Below, in pieces: positions 29,760 to 38,313 of a DNA stretch of 64,000 nt. A model generated the notes under the pieces. The model did no database searches. It was not told the DNA's origin and was given only the letters and a program-made list of their open reading frames with translations. This DNA comes from VFZN01 sp963709325. Its GTDB lineage: Bacteria; Acidobacteriota; Vicinamibacteria; Vicinamibacterales; UBA2999. Numbering within the stretch: position 1 is the first letter of the stretch; every line of letters begins with the position of its first letter. Where the stretch lies: assembly GCA_963709325.1 (NCBI GenBank), contig CAVPVV010000001.1:124001-188000 (forward strand), in the 5' to 3' direction. Position numbers and translations under genes: made by a program.

Positions 29760-30572
29760 ATGGATCGGGAAGGAAGGGGACGCACCGCTCTGGTCACCGG
29801 CGCCTCCGCCGGCATCGGCGCGGCGTTCGCGCGGGTGCTGGCCGCGCGCGGATACCGCCTGGTGCTCACCGCGCGACGCGCCGAGCGCCTCGAGGCCGTT
29901 GCCGAGGAGTTGCGGCGCGGGCACGGTATCGACACCATCACGATCGCAGAAGACCTGTCCGATCCGGCTGCGCCGGCGCGGCTGGTCACCGAGCTCGAGC
30001 GGCGGGGACTTCACATCGATGTCCTGGTCAACAACGCCGGTTATGGCGTCCCGGGCCGCTTCGAGCAGCCGTCCTGGCAGGACCATGCGGCGTTCCTGCA
30101 GGTGATGGTGACGGCAGTCTGCGAGCTCACGTACCGGCTGCTCCCGGGCATGATCGAGCGGCGGTGGGGACGGATCATCAATCTCGCGTCACTCGCCGGT
30201 CACGTACCGGCGCCCGCCGGACACACGTTGTACGCCGCGACCAAGTCCTTCCTGATCCGCTTTTCCGAAGCGCTGTCGGCGGAGCGATCGCATGACGGCA
30301 TCTTCACGACCGCGGTGTGTCCCGGGTTTACCCATAGCGAATTCCACGATGTTACCGGCACGCGGGCGCGGGTCAGCCAGATGCCCGCGTTCATGTGGAT
30401 GGACGCAGCGACGGTGGCCGAACAGGGCTACGCCGCGGTGATGCGCGGCGACCCGGTTTACATCAACGGCCGCGTCAACCGCGCGATTGCTCTCGCCGCG
30501 CGCCTCCTCCCGGCCGGCCTGATCCGCGGCCTGGTTGGCCGCTCCGGGCGTCGTTTCCGAAGCGTGGAATAG
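29760..30572 (+). CDS. Short-chain dehydrogenase/reductase
   Basis: 270 residues, classical SDR. Cofactor motif TGASAGIG at residues about 14-21, Arg after the second strand (LTARRAERL) suggests NADP, NNAG motif (LVNNAGYG), catalytic Ser (LASLAG) and YAATK (Tyr-x3-Lys). Resembles the DltE/YqjQ-like branch of SDRs with a C-terminal helix region of about 40 residues. Substrate unknown. Leaderless start predicted from the TATACT box. Confidence 0.9.
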   Translation: MDREGRGRTALVTGASAGIGAAFARVLAARGYRLVLTARRAERLEAVAEELRRGHGIDTITIAEDLSDPAAPARLVTELERRGLHIDVLVNNAGYGVPGRFEQPSWQDHAAFLQVMVTAVCELTYRLLPGMIERRWGRIINLASLAGHVPAPAGHTLYAATKSFLIRFSEALSAERSHDGIFTTAVCPGFTHSEFHDVTGTRARVSQMPAFMWMDAATVAEQGYAAVMRGDPVYINGRVNRAIALAARLLPAGLIRGLVGRSGRRFRSVE

Positions 30573-30640
30573 GGGTTCGAGGGCGGATTCACGGGCGGGC
30601 CCCACTCCGGGCACTTCAGAACCTATTCCAGCATGCCTCG

Positions 30641-30646
30641 TCTAAT
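30641..30646 (+). promoter_or_regulatory. Putative leaderless -10 box (TCTAAT) of the ADOP permease gene
   Basis: TCTAAT five bases before the GTG at 30652. Spacing matches the other leaderless boxes in this window. Confidence 0.4.
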
Positions 30647-30651
30647 CCGAC

Positions 30652-33120
30652 GTGGATATCCGCTACGCGTTGCGCTGGCTTCGCCGCAGCCCGGGCTTTG
30701 CGGCGGTCGCGATCCTCTCGATTGGACTCGGCGTCGGGGTCAACACCGCGATGTTCTCGCTGGTGGACTCGCTGCTCTTCAAGCCCTTGCCGGTGTCCGA
30801 TCCTGCTTCGCTGGTGGACATCTTCACCTCGGGTGGCGATGGCGACGAGTACGCGACGTCGTCGTTTGCCGACTACTCGGACCTCAAGGCGCAGAACAGC
30901 GTTTTCTCCGAGATGACGGGCTATAGCCCGATGTTCGCGCCGCTGGCGCTCGGCGAACGGTCGCGGCTGGTCATCGGGCAAATCGTCACCGCCAATCACT
31001 TCGCGATGCTCGGCGTGACACCGCAGATCGGCCGGGTTCTGGTGCCGTCCGACGATGAGCCGACGTCGCCGCGGGTGGTGGTGATTTCGCATCGCATGTG
31101 GCAGAGCGAGTTTGGATCCAACCCGTCGGCGCTCGGCCAGACGCTGACGCTCCGCGGCCTTCCCTACGCCATCGTTGGCGTGACCCGCCCGGACTTTGCC
31201 GGCGTTGTTCCAGTGCTCACCCCCGAGTTGTGGCTGCCGGTCGTCCACGCAGAGGAAGTGGAGCCGGCCGGCATCTCGGACTCGATACCGGGGCCCGGCC
31301 GGACGCGGCTCGAGCGGCGCGGGACCCGCTGGATGTTCATCAAGGGACGACTCAAGCCGGGCGTGACGCCGGAGCAGGCGCATGCGAACGTCGCGCTGAT
31401 CGGCCGGCAGCTGCAAGCGGCACACCCCGAGACGAACAAGGACCGCAAGATGTCGGCGGTGCCGACGTCGAAGGTACGGCTGCTCGTGCCCCAGGCGGGC
31501 GGGATTCTGAACCTGGGCGCGGCAGGGCTGATGGCCGTGGTCGGCCTGGTACTGCTCATCGCCTGCGCCAACGTGGCCGGGATGCTGCTGGCTCGCGCCT
31601 CGGCGCGGCGCCGCGAGATCAGCGTGCGGCTGGCGATTGGCGCGAGCCGCGCGCGGCTCGTCCGCCAGCTCGTTACCGAAGGAGCCGTGCTCGGCATCCT
31701 CGGCGCTGCGGCCGCGCTCGGCTCCGCGTGGCTCGTGTTGCGCACCTTGCTCGCGGTGGACCTGCCGCTTCCGGCTCAGTTGAAGCTCGATATCCCAATC
31801 GACTGGCGCGTGATGACCTTCGCGGTCGTCATTGCCACGCTCACCGGAGTGCTTGCGAGCCTGCTGCCCGCGCTGAAAGCATCGGCGCCGAGCCTGGTTG
31901 CCGATCTGCGTGGGGAAGCGCCGGCCGCGCGCCTCGGCGGCCGCCGCGTGGCGTTGCGTGATGCGCTTGTCGTCGTTCAGATGGCGTTCACGGTGGTATT
32001 GCTCGTGGTCGCGGGGCTGCTGCTGCGCAGCCTCTCGGAATCGCAGAAAGCGGACGTCGGCTTCCGGACGGCAAACCTCGCGTTGCTGTCGTTCGATACC
32101 GACATGGTTCGCTACGAGCACGAGCGCGGGCTACGGTTCTGGGAGGACGTCACCGCCAGGATGAAGCAGGTTCCTGGCGTGGTCTCGGTTGCGACTGCGA
32201 CACCAAGCCTGCCGTTCGAGCTCAACTACAACCAAACCGAGCTGAGGGTTGACAGCCGTCAATACCCCGAGGGTCTCCGCGCCGAAACGATCGAGAACCT
32301 GTCGATCTCGGCTGGCTACCTCTCCACACTCGGGCTCCGGCTGCTGGAGGGACGTGATCTGCTCGAGGCCGATCGCGAGGGCGCGCCGCGCGTGGTCCTC
32401 ATCAACGACGCGATGGCCAAACGCTACTGGCCTGAAGGCAGCGCCATCGGACACACACTCGCCACGACCGCGACGAAGACGCAGTATCAGATCGTGGGCG
32501 TCGTTTCGACGCACAAGGTGCACGGCGTCCTCGAGCGCCCGGTGCCGCTCGTCTACTTCGCGGCCGCGCAGAAACCCAACACCTACAACTACCTGCTCGC
32601 CCGCACGGCAGGGGATCCCCGCATCGTGCTCGCTGCGATGCGCCGCGAGTTGCTGGCGATGGAGCCCGGGCTGGTGTTCCTCGGCAATTCGACGATGGGC
32701 GACAACCTGTCGATGAGCCTGATGCCGGCGCGGGTCGGCGCGGTGCTGGCAGCCGGTTTCGGCGGGCTCGGAACGCTCTTGGCGGCGATTGGCCTTTACG
32801 GCGTGGTCGCGTTCTCTGTGGCGCGGCGCACCCGCGAGATCGGTGTGCGGATGGCGCTCGGCGCGCAGCCTTCAGGGGTCCTCGGTCTCGTGATGCGCCA
32901 GGGATTCGCGCTCGCAGGCGTCGGCCTTGCGCTCGGCGCCGCGCTCGCCGCGGTGGCCGGCTCCGCGCTGGGCGGCCTGCTCTATGGCATCACGCCGTTC
33001 GATCCGCTGGCCTGGGGGCTGGCGATTGTGACCTTGCTCGGCGCTGCCGCGCTGGCCAACCTGGTTCCGGCCCGGCGCGCGATGCGAGTGCAGCCGATCA
33101 GCGCGCTCCGCACGGAATAG
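30652..33120 (+). CDS. ABC transporter permease of the ADOP type (duplicated MacB/FtsX permease)
   Basis: 822 residues. It begins MDIRYALRWLRRSPGFAAVA, the usual opening of acidobacterial duplicated orphan permeases. Two MacB_PCD-FtsX halves are seen: a first periplasmic domain (about residues 45-270), FtsX helices 1-3 (GLMAVVGLVLLIACANVAGMLLARAS), a second N-terminal helix (about 440-465), a second periplasmic domain, and a final FtsX set (RTREIGVRMALGA). No ATPase gene lies beside it, hence orphan. Likely works in envelope or efflux functions with an ATPase encoded elsewhere. GTG start. Confidence 0.92.
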   Translation: MDIRYALRWLRRSPGFAAVAILSIGLGVGVNTAMFSLVDSLLFKPLPVSDPASLVDIFTSGGDGDEYATSSFADYSDLKAQNSVFSEMTGYSPMFAPLALGERSRLVIGQIVTANHFAMLGVTPQIGRVLVPSDDEPTSPRVVVISHRMWQSEFGSNPSALGQTLTLRGLPYAIVGVTRPDFAGVVPVLTPELWLPVVHAEEVEPAGISDSIPGPGRTRLERRGTRWMFIKGRLKPGVTPEQAHANVALIGRQLQAAHPETNKDRKMSAVPTSKVRLLVPQAGGILNLGAAGLMAVVGLVLLIACANVAGMLLARASARRREISVRLAIGASRARLVRQLVTEGAVLGILGAAAALGSAWLVLRTLLAVDLPLPAQLKLDIPIDWRVMTFAVVIATLTGVLASLLPALKASAPSLVADLRGEAPAARLGGRRVALRDALVVVQMAFTVVLLVVAGLLLRSLSESQKADVGFRTANLALLSFDTDMVRYEHERGLRFWEDVTARMKQVPGVVSVATATPSLPFELNYNQTELRVDSRQYPEGLRAETIENLSISAGYLSTLGLRLLEGRDLLEADREGAPRVVLINDAMAKRYWPEGSAIGHTLATTATKTQYQIVGVVSTHKVHGVLERPVPLVYFAAAQKPNTYNYLLARTAGDPRIVLAAMRRELLAMEPGLVFLGNSTMGDNLSMSLMPARVGAVLAAGFGGLGTLLAAIGLYGVVAFSVARRTREIGVRMALGAQPSGVLGLVMRQGFALAGVGLALGAALAAVAGSALGGLLYGITPFDPLAWGLAIVTLLGAAALANLVPARRAMRVQPISALRTE

Positions 33121-33157
33121 GCGCGCTGCGCCGCCTATGGCGCGAGGCGCCGCCTAG
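33120..33157. repeat. Tandem 19-bp repeat, each copy with a perfect hairpin
   Basis: Two copies (33120-33138 and 33139-33157) of GGCGCG-NN-GCGCCGCCTA. Each holds a 5-bp dyad GGCGC/GCGCC with a 3-base loop. The second copy runs into the TAGAAT box of the dynamin-like gene, so it could be an operator or a terminator for the ADOP gene. Confidence 0.5.
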
Positions 33158-33160
33158 AAT
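33155..33160 (+). promoter_or_regulatory. Putative leaderless -10 box (TAGAAT)
   Basis: TAGAAT five bases before the ATG at 33166 of the dynamin-like gene. No -35 match and no room for a ribosome binding site. Confidence 0.5.
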
Positions 33161-33165
33161 GAAGC

Positions 33166-34914
33166 ATGCTGTCCCGCGTCCTGACGCCTGATCATCAGGC
33201 CTTGCTGAGGGAAGTGCGCGATTCGCTGTCCGGGCTGCAGCGGCTTCTCGCCAGGCTCGACGTCGAGACAGCTCGGCAGGACGCCTTGGCGGAATCTGCG
33301 CGCCGCCTCGACGAGCTCTTTCTCATCGTCATCGTCGGCGAGTTCAACTCCGGCAAGAGCACCTTCATCAACGCGTTGGCAGGCGAGAAACTGGTCGAAG
33401 AGGGCGCCACGCCCACGACCCGAAGAGTGCAGGTGCTCACGTGGGGCGAGACCTTCGCTCACGTCTCTTCGAGCGGGAACGTGGACGTCGTCCAGGCCCC
33501 CGTGGATGCGCTCCGCGAAATCCACATCGTCGACACACCTGGTACCAATGCAATCTTCCGCGAGCACGAGGCGATCACCGCCGACTTCGTGCCGCGCGCC
33601 GACTTCGTGCTGTTCGTCACCTCTGCCGACCGGCCCTTCACCGAGACCGAGCGCGCGTTCCTCGAAGAGATCCGCGAGTGGGGAAAGAAGATCGTCCTCG
33701 TCATAAACAAGGCCGACATTCTCGAGACCCCGGACGACCTTGCTACGGTCGAGCAGTTCGTGCGGCGGAGCGCGCTGACGCTGCTCGGCGTCGAGCCGGC
33801 GGTGTTCGCAGTCTCGGCGCGGGCGGCGTTTCGTGCCAAGACCGCGGGCGGACCATCGGCCGCCGCGGAATCCTTTGACGCGCTGGAACACTACTTGACG
33901 ACCACGCTCGACGAGCGGGAACGGGTCCGGCTGAAGCTGCTGAATCCGCTTGGCGTGGCGCTGCGCGTCGCCGAGACGGTGCGGGAGGAGCAGTCCCGCC
34001 GCCGGGTACTGCTCGACGAAGACGTGGGCGCGCTCGACGACATCGAGCGGCAGCAGGCCACGTATCGGGAGGACATGAGCCGCGAGTTCCGCCACCGGCT
34101 CGCGTCGGTGGACAACGTGCTGCATGATTTCGAACGGCGCGGCGTGGCGTTCTTCGACGACACCCTGCGGCTTGGCCGCGTCTTCGACCTGTTGAACAAG
34201 AGCCGCCTGAAGGCGGAATTCACGCGCGACGTCATCCACGACATGCCGCGGCAAATCGAGCGCGAGGTGCACGACATCATCGACTGGATGGTGGCCAGCG
34301 ATCTGCGGCAGTGGCGAGGCGTGATGGATCGAATCGAATCGCGGCGCACCGCGCACGCGGATCGCGTCGTCGGGACGGTCAGCGGGGGATTCGAATACGA
34401 CAGGTCGCGCCTGCTGGACACCGTGGGCCGAGCGGCCGAGCGAACCGTCCAGGGCTACGATCACGCCGGCGAAGCTGAAAGCATGGCCGGTTCGGTGCAG
34501 ACCGCGGTGGCCGGTGCGGCCCTCGCCGAGCTCGGCGCCATCGGTCTCGGCGCGGCGGTGACCGCGCTCGCGACGACCACCTTCGCCGATGTCACCGGCA
34601 TTCTCGCCGCCGGTGCACTGGCGGTGGTCGGGCTGTTCGTCGTCCCGGTCCGCCGGCGCCAGGCGAAGGCGGCCATGCGGGAGCGCATCGGGACCATGCG
34701 CCGGCAGCTGATCGAGTCGCTCACCAGCCAGTTCGATCGTGAGGTGAATCGAAGCGTCGATCGCATTCGCGACGCCATCGCCCCGTACAGCCGATTCGTG
34801 CGCGCCGAGCACGAGCGCCTCGCAGCTGCGGAATCGCAGCTGACGGTGCTCCACACCGGGCTCCACGGGCTGCAGCGGCGCGTCGAAGCGCTCGCCACGT
34901 CCTCGCAGCGGTGA
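33166..34914 (+). CDS. Bacterial dynamin-like GTPase
   Basis: 582 residues. G1 GEFNSGKST at 58-66, G2 Thr in the ATPTTRRVQ region, G3 DTPG (IVDTPGTNA), G4 NKAD (LVINKADIL). A helical stalk region follows, with a hydrophobic membrane paddle around residues 445-495 (AIGLGAAVTALATTTFADVTG, then GILAAGALAVVGLFVVPV). This matches bacterial dynamin-like proteins, which bind and remodel membranes in a GTP-dependent way. It is a single gene, not the usual tandem pair. Placed between an ADOP permease and a cytochrome c; functional link unknown. Confidence 0.9.
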   Translation: MLSRVLTPDHQALLREVRDSLSGLQRLLARLDVETARQDALAESARRLDELFLIVIVGEFNSGKSTFINALAGEKLVEEGATPTTRRVQVLTWGETFAHVSSSGNVDVVQAPVDALREIHIVDTPGTNAIFREHEAITADFVPRADFVLFVTSADRPFTETERAFLEEIREWGKKIVLVINKADILETPDDLATVEQFVRRSALTLLGVEPAVFAVSARAAFRAKTAGGPSAAAESFDALEHYLTTTLDERERVRLKLLNPLGVALRVAETVREEQSRRRVLLDEDVGALDDIERQQATYREDMSREFRHRLASVDNVLHDFERRGVAFFDDTLRLGRVFDLLNKSRLKAEFTRDVIHDMPRQIEREVHDIIDWMVASDLRQWRGVMDRIESRRTAHADRVVGTVSGGFEYDRSRLLDTVGRAAERTVQGYDHAGEAESMAGSVQTAVAGAALAELGAIGLGAAVTALATTTFADVTGILAAGALAVVGLFVVPVRRRQAKAAMRERIGTMRRQLIESLTSQFDREVNRSVDRIRDAIAPYSRFVRAEHERLAAAESQLTVLHTGLHGLQRRVEALATSSQR

Positions 34915-34946
34915 TTCCCGTCACATATACTTCAGAGTTCGAACCA

Positions 34947-35954
34947 ATGCGCCTACTCGTCAAAGCTCTCCTCGCCGTCATCGTTCTCGTGATCGTGGTC
35001 GCCGGCTGCGGCCTGGCCTATCTGTTTGCCAACTACCCCAATGTTCCGCCCGCGACGAACGTCACGCTGCCCAAGGATCCGGACACGCTCGCGCGTGGCA
35101 AATACCTGACCGAGCACGTCGCCATGTGCCTGGACTGCCACTCGGAGCGCGACTTCTCGCATTTCGCCGGGCCGCAGAAGGCCGGCACGATGGGGAAGGG
35201 CGGAGAACGGTTCGACGGGCCAACCGCGGGCGTCCCCGGCGTCATCTTCGCGCCGAACATCACGCCCTCCGGCGTCGGCGCCTACTCTGACGGTGAGTTG
35301 ATGCGGGCCGTGACCACCGGAGTGGCCCGCGACGGCCGCGCGCTGTTTCCGATGATGCCGTACCCCAACTACGGGAGGGTCGCCGAGGACGACGTCAAGG
35401 CGATCCTGGCGTATGTCAGGACGTTGAAGGCGATCGAAAATCACCCGCCCGAGCGGACGCTCGATGTTCCGGTCAACCTGATCGTCCGGACCATCCCGCG
35501 GCCGGCGTCGTTCACCGCCCGGCCCTCGCCGTCGGATCGCGTCAAGTACGGCGAGTACATGATCACGATGGCCGGCTGCGGCGAATGCCACACCCCGAGA
35601 GACGACCGCGGGCAGCTGGTGCCGGGCATGGACTTCGCCGGGGGAACGCAGTTCGCCCATCCCGAACTGGGCTACCGGGTGCGAAGCGCCAATATCACCC
35701 CGGACGCCGACAGCGGCATCGGCTCGTGGACGGAAGAGCAGTTCATCAACAAGTTCAAAGGCTTCGAATCGCCTGACGGCCGCGTGCTCTCGAACGATGA
35801 GCAGCGGCAGAACACTGCGATGCCCTGGACCGCGTACGCCGGCATGACGCGCGACGACCTCAGCGCGATCTATGCCTACCTGCGCACCCAGAAGCCGGTC
35901 AACCACCGCGTCGACAAGTGGCCCGACTCGAAGCCCGCGACCGCAACCCGGTAG
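34947..35954 (+). CDS. Membrane-anchored di-heme cytochrome c
   Basis: 335 residues. The ATG at 34947 begins an N-terminal membrane helix (LLVKALLAVIVLVIVVAGC). Two heme c motifs: CLDCH at 61-65 and CGECH at 211-215, in two cytochrome c domains of about 140 residues each, with distal Met candidates in FPMMPYP and NTAMPWTAY. Similar to the cytochrome subunits of alcohol or aldehyde dehydrogenases and other periplasmic dehydrogenases. A TATACT sequence 15 bases upstream could be its -10. Starts 32 bases after the dynamin-like gene. Confidence 0.88.
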   Translation: MRLLVKALLAVIVLVIVVAGCGLAYLFANYPNVPPATNVTLPKDPDTLARGKYLTEHVAMCLDCHSERDFSHFAGPQKAGTMGKGGERFDGPTAGVPGVIFAPNITPSGVGAYSDGELMRAVTTGVARDGRALFPMMPYPNYGRVAEDDVKAILAYVRTLKAIENHPPERTLDVPVNLIVRTIPRPASFTARPSPSDRVKYGEYMITMAGCGECHTPRDDRGQLVPGMDFAGGTQFAHPELGYRVRSANITPDADSGIGSWTEEQFINKFKGFESPDGRVLSNDEQRQNTAMPWTAYAGMTRDDLSAIYAYLRTQKPVNHRVDKWPDSKPATATR

Positions 35955-35965
35955 GTCGCCACGCA

Positions 35966-37402
35966 ATGTCCACCCCCTTCGACCTCGTCATCCGCAACGG
36001 CACGCTCGTCGCGGCCGGCCGGCAGTTTCGCGCCACGGTCGCGGTCCGTGGCGGGTTGATCGAGGGCTTCTACGGCGACGACGATCCATTGCCGACCGAG
36101 CGTGAGATCGACGCGCGGGGGCTGCACGTGCTGCCCGGGATCATCGATCCGCACGTGCACACGCGATATCCGGGCGTTGACGAGCGCGAGACGTTCGCAT
36201 CGGGCACCGCAGCGGCGGCAGCTGGCGGCATCACGACCCTGTTCGAGATGCCGATTTCGAAAATCCCGACCAACTGCGCGGCAAACCTGCAGGCGCGAGT
36301 CGAGCACATGGCGCCGGAGGCGTACATCGATTTCGCGCTCTACGGAGGCGCCGGCCGGGACAACGTGGAGACGATCGTCGAGCAGGCCGACACCGGCGCG
36401 ATTGCGTTCAAGACGTTCCTCACGCCGCCGCCACCTGGACGCGAGGATGAATTCCGCGGCCTGTGGTGCCGGCACGACGAGGTGCGCTCGGTGATGGACG
36501 CGGTGCGCCTCACAGGGCTCCGGCACTGCTTCCACTGCGAAGAGCCCGGCATGTACGGGCCGCTGCGGGCCCGGCTCGAAGGTCTCGGCCAGACCCGCGG
36601 ACGCGCTCATGCCGAGGCCCGTCCTGAAGGGTGCGAAGAAGCGTCGGTCGGTGTCGTCCTCGCCCGCGCTGCGGAACGGCCGCTGCCGGTCGGTATCGTC
36701 CACTGCTCGAGCGCGCGATCCCTGCGCATGACCTGGGACGCCCGCCGCCAGGGGCTGAACGTCACCGCGGAGGTCTGCACGCCGTACCTGTTCTTCACCA
36801 CCGACGCGCTGGATCGGCTCGGTCCGTATGCGAAGTGCAACCCGCCGCTGCGAAGCGCGGAAACGCGCGAAGAGCTCTGGCGCGGTATCGGCGCCGGGCT
36901 CGTCGAGTATCTCGGCACGGATCACTCGCCCTTCACGCAGCAGGACAAGGAGAAGTTCGGCGACGACATCCACAACGCGCCGCCGGGCATCGCCGGGCTC
37001 GACGTCTTCGTGCCGCTGCTCCTCACCGGCGTGCACGAGCGGAAGATGACGCTGCCGCAGATGGTGGCGGTCTGTTCCGAGAACCCGGCCTACGTCTATA
37101 AACTGCCGAACAAGGGACGGATGGTGATCGGCACCGACGGCGACTTCACCATCGTCGACGTCAAGAAGCGGTGGCGGTTCGACGCGAGCCAGGCCCGCAC
37201 GCGATCGAAGGCGAACATGAAGCTGTGGGACGGGTTTGCGATGACCGGCGCCGTGCACGCGACGATCGTCCGCGGCGTTCCGGTCTACGTGGAAGGCGAG
37301 TTGGTGGGGCGTCCCGGATACGGCAGGTTCCAGCGCCCGAATCGCAAGGCCGAGGGCGGCCGCCCGATTGAGGGCTCGCTGTGGGGCGCCGCTCCCGTAT
37401 AG
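35966..37402 (+). CDS. Dihydroorotase/hydantoinase/allantoinase-like amidohydrolase
   Basis: 478 residues; ATG at 35966. Motifs of the cyclic amidohydrolases: HVHTR (two zinc-binding His), GAIAFKTFLTP with the lysine expected to be carboxylated, a His in FHCEEP, another His in GIVHCSSARS, and the Asp of GTDHSPF. Length and motifs fit allantoinase, dihydropyrimidinase or D-hydantoinase. Eleven bases after the cytochrome c and 17 bases before a DapA-like gene, it is likely part of a catabolic cluster for a cyclic amide, but the substrate is not known. Confidence 0.87.
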   Translation: MSTPFDLVIRNGTLVAAGRQFRATVAVRGGLIEGFYGDDDPLPTEREIDARGLHVLPGIIDPHVHTRYPGVDERETFASGTAAAAAGGITTLFEMPISKIPTNCAANLQARVEHMAPEAYIDFALYGGAGRDNVETIVEQADTGAIAFKTFLTPPPPGREDEFRGLWCRHDEVRSVMDAVRLTGLRHCFHCEEPGMYGPLRARLEGLGQTRGRAHAEARPEGCEEASVGVVLARAAERPLPVGIVHCSSARSLRMTWDARRQGLNVTAEVCTPYLFFTTDALDRLGPYAKCNPPLRSAETREELWRGIGAGLVEYLGTDHSPFTQQDKEKFGDDIHNAPPGIAGLDVFVPLLLTGVHERKMTLPQMVAVCSENPAYVYKLPNKGRMVIGTDGDFTIVDVKKRWRFDASQARTRSKANMKLWDGFAMTGAVHATIVRGVPVYVEGELVGRPGYGRFQRPNRKAEGGRPIEGSLWGAAPV

Positions 37403-37419
37403 TCTCGAACCACATCGGC

Positions 37420-38313
37420 ATGGCTTCACTTACCGGATCCATCTTCAACATCACGCCCACGCCGTTTCACGACGACGGTGCGCTGGACCTCGAGAGTCTG
37501 CGGCGCCTGACCGTGTTCACGCGCGGGAAGGGCGTCCACGGCATGACCATTCTCGGGGTACTCGGTGAGGCCGACAAGCTCACCGAAGCCGAGCGGGACA
37601 AGGTAATTGCCAGCGCCGTCGAGGCGGCCGGGCCTGACTTTCCGATTTGCGTCGGCACCACCCACGCCGGAACCGAAGGCTCCATTGCCTACAGCCAGCG
37701 AGCACAGGAGCTGGGAGCCAGGGCCGTGATGGTGGCGCCGCCGCGAATGGCGCGGGTCAACGATGCGGCGCTGGAGCGGCACTACCGCGCGGTGGCCGAC
37801 GCCATCGACATCCCGATCGTGGTCCAGGACTTTCCGCCGGCAGTCGGCGGGCTGCTGATGAGCGTGGATGTGATCGCGCGCATTGGCGCGGCATCGCCGA
37901 AGCTGCGCTACCTGAAGCTCGAAGACGACCCGTCGCCGATGAAAGTGAGCCAGGTACGGGCGGCGAACCCCGACATCATCATCTTTGGCGGGCTGGGCGG
38001 GATGATGTTCCTCGAGGAGCTGCGCCATGGCGCGCACGGCACGATGACCGGCTTCGGCTATCCCGAGATCCTCGTGGACATCTTCACGCGGTTCACCTCG
38101 GGCGACGTGGACGGCGCGACCGAGGTGTTCTACAAGTACGTGCCGCTCATCCGCTTCGAGAACCAGCCGCGGATCAATCTTGCGATCCGCAAGCACATCT
38201 ACCACCGACGCGGCGCGATTGCCTCGCCCCGCGCGCGGGCTCCGTATGCGCCAGTGGATGCGGAGACGCTGGCGGATCTCGACGACATCCTCCGGAGACT
38301 AGGGCTGAACTAA
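37420..38313 (+). CDS. DapA/N-acetylneuraminate-lyase superfamily aldolase-like protein
   Basis: 297 residues from the ATG at 37420. TIM-barrel of the DHDPS/NAL family: GVLGEADKLTEAER at the substrate loop, Schiff-base Lys166 in LRYLKLEDD. The family Tyr that assists catalysis (usually in YNVP) is replaced by Asp137 in VQDFPPAVGG, so the reaction is probably not that of dihydrodipicolinate synthase. Likely acts on a keto acid produced by the cluster. Its stop overlaps the next ATG (TAATG). Confidence 0.85.
   Translation: MASLTGSIFNITPTPFHDDGALDLESLRRLTVFTRGKGVHGMTILGVLGEADKLTEAERDKVIASAVEAAGPDFPICVGTTHAGTEGSIAYSQRAQELGARAVMVAPPRMARVNDAALERHYRAVADAIDIPIVVQDFPPAVGGLLMSVDVIARIGAASPKLRYLKLEDDPSPMKVSQVRAANPDIIIFGGLGGMMFLEELRHGAHGTMTGFGYPEILVDIFTRFTSGDVDGATEVFYKYVPLIRFENQPRINLAIRKHIYHRRGAIASPRARAPYAPVDAETLADLDDILRRLGLN

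Noticed and set aside
37647..38312. 222-codon N-terminal extension of the SDR at 38313
   Set aside because: It is antiphase to the DapA-like gene and shows no domain; the TAATG start at 38313 fits the SDR N-terminus.
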